A stretch of 9,304 nucleotides of DNA from NIOZ-UU13 sp032250555 (lineage in GTDB: Bacteria > Planctomycetota > Phycisphaerae > Sedimentisphaerales > Anaerobacaceae), in contig JAVVFI010000216.1 of the NCBI GenBank assembly GCA_032250555.1, positions 1-9,304 on the forward strand. The letters run 5' to 3'. Below, in pieces: positions 6,420 to 9,304 of this stretch. The notes beneath the pieces are model-generated. The model did not search any database and was not told the origin of the DNA. It was given only the letters and a program-made list of their open reading frames with translations. Positions within the stretch are counted from its first letter, which is position 1, and every line of letters begins with the position of its first letter. A program made the position numbers and the translations under genes.

Positions 6420-6567
6420 TACACCTACCTCACGCAGAGGCACCCTAAACAATATCATAGGGAGTTGCAAATCATCCCTTTTGCCGGTTACTTACTATCT
6501 GTGAATCCGATCTCAATTGGCTCAAGCAGATAAAACGGGGCTCCCAAGCCCTAATGTATATTTGTAT
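6420..6567 (-). promoter_or_regulatory. Long 5' leader with several possible RNA structures
   Basis: Between the predicted transcript start (about 6567) and the short ORF, about 150 nt carry four complementary segments on the minus strand. Hairpin 1 is GGGCT-TGGG-AGCCC (6538-6551), followed by CGTTTT. A possible H-type pseudoknot spans 6459-6484: GCAAA with TTTGC, and AGGGA with TCCCT. An alternative pairing, CCCTA with TAGGG, would compete with it for the TCCCT segment. The last hairpin, 6426-6442, pairs TGCCTC with GAGGTA around a TGCGT loop and includes the GAGG ribosome site of the leader ORF. This resembles a regulated leader, but I recognise no named riboswitch class. The structures are read by eye, with no folding energy computed. 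Confidence 0.4.
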
Positions 6568-6573
6568 AGTGTA

Positions 6574-6602
6574 ATTTTACGCTTAAAGCACCAAAAGGTC
6601 AA
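6574..6602 (-). promoter_or_regulatory. Sigma70-type promoter of the coiled-coil / small-membrane-protein unit
   Basis: On the minus strand there is a -35 TTGACC (6597-6602), a 17-bp spacer and a -10 TAAAAT (6574-6579). The start should be near 6567, giving an unusually long leader of about 185 nt before the TTG start. The AT-rich stretch 6603-6693 between this promoter and the HEAT gene holds no gene. It has only a weak CCCC/GGGG dyad (6620-6641) that is not a convincing terminator. Confidence 0.7.
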
Positions 6603-6693
6603 GTTATTTTTAATAAATACCCCAAATTAAAATAACAGGGGAAAAATAGAGGCTATTAGTTCCGATAACATATTATTTTCGGGATTTAATATT

Positions 6694-7707
6694 TCATTTT
6701 AGACATTGAAAAACGGCTTTGGCAGCGGCGATTCGCACAAATATTGACTCATTTTGCAGCATTTTGGGTAGAAATTTTTTCAGAGCAGGGGTGCGAATTT
6801 TCCCGATTGCCAGTGCTGTTAATACATTAGTTCTTTCGACGGCCTGTAAATCCAGCCCGTTTGTGAGATTTTTTTCGAAGACTTCGAGGACTTTCTGCTC
6901 TCCTCCTGGGTCCCTGAAGTTTCCGAGCTGTTCAGCGGCAACCAGCCGGACTTCCAGAACATCGTCGTCGAGCATTCTAATCAGGGCATTTTTGGCTTCA
7001 GATGTTTTGAGTTTGCCCATTGCTATTACGCCCATTGTCCTGACGTCATGGTAAGCGCTTATCAACATTGTCCAGAGCTTTGAAAATATTCGCTTGTCAC
7101 CCAGCCGTGCAATTGCTTCGGCAGACTGATATGCGACTTTGTCGTCCGAGTTTTTGTCCTGCATAGTATTCCAGAGGAGTTGCAAGGAGCTTTGATCACC
7201 GCTTTTGCCCAATAGCAAGACAGCATTCGCTCTGACCATCTGGTCGCTGTCGGTTGCTGCTTTGCGAAGAATTTGTAAATGCTCGGTTGAACCGAGCTTT
7301 CCCATTGCGTAAGCAGCGGCGACTATAACGTTTGCATCTTTATCCTTGAGCAATATATTTAGTGACCTTTTCGCAGGTAAGTATTCCGTATCACCGACAG
7401 CCAGGGCGGCCGCGAATCTGACTGGGACAGAATTGTCCTGCATTAATTGTTGTACCTGCGGCATGAGTTTGAACTGCCTTGTTGAGGCGACTACTTCTAT
7501 GGCGTGAACCCTGACCAAAGGATCATTATCCATTAGAGCGTCCTGGATGATTTGAGTAGCTTTTGACCAGGAAGTACTAAAGTTGGTGCCACTTAAATCA
7601 CCGGGTGTCGTTTGTAAGGAATCATTACAGCCGAAGACAAATACTATCAAACAAGTAACAATCAAAAGTAATAGGGCGGGCGCATTATTTTTTCGCTTAT
7701 GTTCCAT
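6694..7707 (-). CDS. HEAT-repeat lipoprotein
   Basis: This is a 337-residue protein with a lipoprotein signal peptide: basic start (MEHKRKN), hydrophobic core (about 10-25) and lipobox VFGC with the lipidated Cys at 27. After a short Ser/Thr-rich linker come about eight or nine helical HEAT/PBS-type repeats of about 30 residues (about 48-78, 79-110, 115-142, 145-172, 175-204, 206-235, 237-266, 269-303, 308-337). Several share the pattern DxxVRxxAAxALG, for example VRFAAALAVGD (96-106) and VRLVAAEQLGN (253-263). Such repeats are protein-binding solenoids; no catalytic residues are expected. The ATG at 7707 has an AGGA site 7 nt upstream and overlaps the end of lnt by 11 bp, so translation is probably coupled. 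It is a likely substrate of the upstream lnt, placed in the periplasm on a lipid anchor. Its binding partner is unknown. Confidence 0.88.
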   Translation of the reverse strand: MEHKRKNNAPALLLLIVTCLIVFVFGCNDSLQTTPGDLSGTNFSTSWSKATQIIQDALMDNDPLVRVHAIEVVASTRQFKLMPQVQQLMQDNSVPVRFAAALAVGDTEYLPAKRSLNILLKDKDANVIVAAAYAMGKLGSTEHLQILRKAATDSDQMVRANAVLLLGKSGDQSSLQLLWNTMQDKNSDDKVAYQSAEAIARLGDKRIFSKLWTMLISAYHDVRTMGVIAMGKLKTSEAKNALIRMLDDDVLEVRLVAAEQLGNFRDPGGEQKVLEVFEKNLTNGLDLQAVERTNVLTALAIGKIRTPALKKFLPKMLQNESIFVRIAAAKAVFQCLK

Positions 7708-9304
7708 TTGGCAATCCTAATGAGCGAGTTCTGTATTTGATTCTTCTTATGAGTCTTACAGAGAGCGGTATTATTATGGGCAGGATAAGACAAAGTTCAC
7801 AGCAAACACCCAGCCATTGGCCATATTTGCTGAAAATTGTTGTTCTTTTGTCAATGGATATTCTGTCAACTATCCATCCTGGCATACCGGTTCTTGACAT
7901 AGCATCAGGAGGTAAAGTGCCGGCCAAAAAACCGTCTTTTATTCGTCCGGAGCTGTCGATAAAGCAGCTTATTCCCGTGTTGACGCTTCGTACGATGGGG
8001 AGTCTGTTTTCAACTGCCCTGAAAGCACAGGTAGCTGCGTGCTGTGGCAGCTCTGCACTTGGGAGGACTTTTTCGTCTTTGAACCGAACGAACCAGCCGT
8101 CGTTACTTATATTTACAAGCCAGTCGATTTGTTTTGTGCCCTGTTCGTCCAAAGCAAACCTTCTGGCGATTGCGGGGACTGTCCCCTCATAGCAAATCAT
8201 TACGCTAAATCTGTAGTCTTGATTTTTATTTGAGTCTGTCATTTCAAAAACGGTATATTCGGTGCCGGCATCAAGGGAATAATCAAAATTATAGGGTATA
8301 AACTTCAACTTCATAAGGAAATTATAAAACCAATAACACTTTTTCCTTAATGGGAGCACTTCACCAAAAGGGACAAGGTGAATCTTACTATAGGTCTGGG
8401 GAGCTTTTTCCCCGTCTTTTTTGTACAGGAAGGCTGAGTTATATCTCTTGGCTATATAGACTTCTGAATTCTCCTTGAGAGCGATTTGACCACCGTATGC
8501 GCCGACAAGGAGAAAAGCGTTATCTTTGGCGTGTTCCCGCAGCGCCTTGTCTAACATATTCCACTGGTCAGTGGGTTTGAGAAGTCGAAGCACTTCTGGA
8601 TTTAGTGTAGCCTGCACCATTGTTTCGGGCCAGACGATTAGATCGGGTTGGTTCTTGACGGCGGCTTTGCTGTTCTCCATTAAACCATTGAACAACTCCT
8701 GGCCGGACTCGAAAGACCTCTTGACGGATTGAGGGACGTTTGACTGTAATGAAGCAATATAAGGGCCTGGCTCGACGTACTGTTCTTCCTGGCTGATTCT
8801 CCATTGACCGTACATAATGGCGGCCGCGACGGCGAGACAAACCAGGGCGGTCTTTAGCAGCGGGGCGATTTTGAAGAGGCTTTTTTGCCTTGCGGCAATT
8901 ATCAGTTCGGCCAGCATGCCGTTGACCATAGCTATCAGGAACGTCAGACCGGCGGTTCCGAATATGTCGGCTATCTGGATAATTGTTATATTTTGGTATT
9001 GACTGTGTGCCAGAAACCGCCAGAAAAATCTGCCCAGGAAAAATCCCTGGAATCGTTCAATGGCGACAATCAGAACGGCCGAGGCTAAAAACAACGGTAT
9101 TTTTTTTACCCTGCAGTATCGCAGAAACATTGCCAGTATCGGCCAAAGTAAAGCTGTATAGAGGCAGAAAACAATCCAGCCGGCAATAGTTACCGGCACT
9201 AACCAGTAAAGACTGCCGAGCCAGTAAAAAAATGAAATGACATAGCTGACCAGGATTAGGCGGCGGGGCTTTGTGTCCGGTGAACATGCGATAATGAAAG
9301 GTAC
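7697..9304 (-). CDS. lnt: Apolipoprotein N-acyltransferase (N-terminus cut off by window)
   Basis: This inner-membrane enzyme N-acylates the terminal Cys of diacylated lipoproteins, taking the acyl chain from a phospholipid, as the last step of lipoprotein maturation. The visible 535 residues hold several N-terminal membrane helices, then a nitrilase-like periplasmic domain, then a C-terminal helix and a basic tail. The catalytic triad is present: Glu in VWPETM (8624-8626), Lys in YSKIHLVPFGE (8384-8386) and Cys in MICYEG (8192-8194). The two accessory Glu residues are in PFGE and CYE. A GTG at 9199 could be mistaken for the start, but the frame continues for 35 more codons to the right edge. 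These encode a typical Lnt stretch (R..ILVSYVISFFYWLGSLYWL), so the real start lies outside. It overlaps the HEAT-repeat lipoprotein gene by 11 bp. Confidence 0.95.
   Translation of the reverse strand, partial: VPFIIACSPDTKPRRLILVSYVISFFYWLGSLYWLVPVTIAGWIVFCLYTALLWPILAMFLRYCRVKKIPLFLASAVLIVAIERFQGFFLGRFFWRFLAHSQYQNITIIQIADIFGTAGLTFLIAMVNGMLAELIIAARQKSLFKIAPLLKTALVCLAVAAAIMYGQWRISQEEQYVEPGPYIASLQSNVPQSVKRSFESGQELFNGLMENSKAAVKNQPDLIVWPETMVQATLNPEVLRLLKPTDQWNMLDKALREHAKDNAFLLVGAYGGQIALKENSEVYIAKRYNSAFLYKKDGEKAPQTYSKIHLVPFGEVLPLRKKCYWFYNFLMKLKFIPYNFDYSLDAGTEYTVFEMTDSNKNQDYRFSVMICYEGTVPAIARRFALDEQGTKQIDWLVNISNDGWFVRFKDEKVLPSAELPQHAATCAFRAVENRLPIVRSVNTGISCFIDSSGRIKDGFLAGTLPPDAMSRTGMPGWIVDRISIDKRTTIFSKYGQWLGVCCELCLILPIIIPLSVRLIRRIKYRTRSLGLPNGT

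Noticed and set aside
6538..6551. Hairpin GGGCT-TGGG-AGCCC as a full transcription terminator in the leader
   Set aside because: The stem has 5 bp and is followed by only four T residues after CG. It is kept as part of the leader structure but not called a terminator.
6620..6641. CCCC...GGGG dyad as terminator of the HEAT gene
   Set aside because: A 4-bp stem with a 14-nt loop followed by mixed A/T is too weak for an intrinsic terminator. No other candidate was found in 6603-6693.
9197..9199. GTG at 9199 as the start of lnt
   Set aside because: The same frame continues upstream to the window edge without a stop and encodes typical Lnt N-terminal sequence, so this codon is internal.
1..9304. 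CRISPR array, insertion sequence, tRNA or rRNA, phage or defence genes
   Set aside because: No regularly spaced repeats, terminal inverted repeats, transposase motifs or cloverleaf-like segments were seen. The content is ordinary envelope biogenesis.

Overview
This window is a bacterial chromosomal segment of cell-envelope genes. All but one of the genes lie on the minus strand. Its core is a rod-shape (elongasome) operon in the canonical order mreB-mreC-mreD-mrdA (PBP2). Upstream of it are a two-gene unit of unrecognised membrane proteins and then an lnt-lipoprotein pair. A convergent glycosyltransferase closes the left edge. Moderate GC, an inner-membrane Lnt with full catalytic residues, and unusual accessory proteins (HEAT-repeat lipoprotein, MreC-like coiled-coil protein) suggest a diderm bacterium. 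My best guess is the PVC group, perhaps Phycisphaerae-type Planctomycetes. This is an inference from protein style and is not proven by any marker gene here.

Layout, left to right. 1-512 (+): the C-terminal part of a MurG-like, MJ1255-family glycosyltransferase, cut by the window edge. 539-5209 (-): mrdA, mreD, mreC and mreB, read from right to left. mreB has a GTG start, a strong Shine-Dalgarno, and its own sigma70-type promoter with a perfect 7-bp dyad at the predicted transcript start. 5312-5473 (-): a 53-residue single-pass membrane protein. 5503-6381 (-): a 292-residue anchored coiled-coil protein with a C-terminal beta domain that resembles MreC in layout; it starts at TTG. 6382-6573: a leader of about 185 nt with a good promoter, several possible RNA structures and a 13-codon leader ORF. 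That ORF's stop overlaps the TTG start, and its Shine-Dalgarno lies in a hairpin. 6694-7707 (-): a HEAT-repeat lipoprotein. 7697-9304 (-): lnt, cut at its N-terminus by the right edge and overlapping the HEAT gene by 11 bp.

How the genes work together. MreB filaments, the MreC/MreD membrane proteins and the PBP2 transpeptidase form the lateral-wall peptidoglycan machine. The usual partner glycosyltransferase RodA is not next to mrdA. Lnt N-acylates lipoproteins, and the coupled HEAT-repeat lipoprotein is a likely substrate. The coiled-coil protein and the small membrane protein sit between these two groups. No terminator is visible before the mreB promoter, so some readthrough from them into mreBCD-mrdA is possible. 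They are the least explained part of the window and the most interesting.
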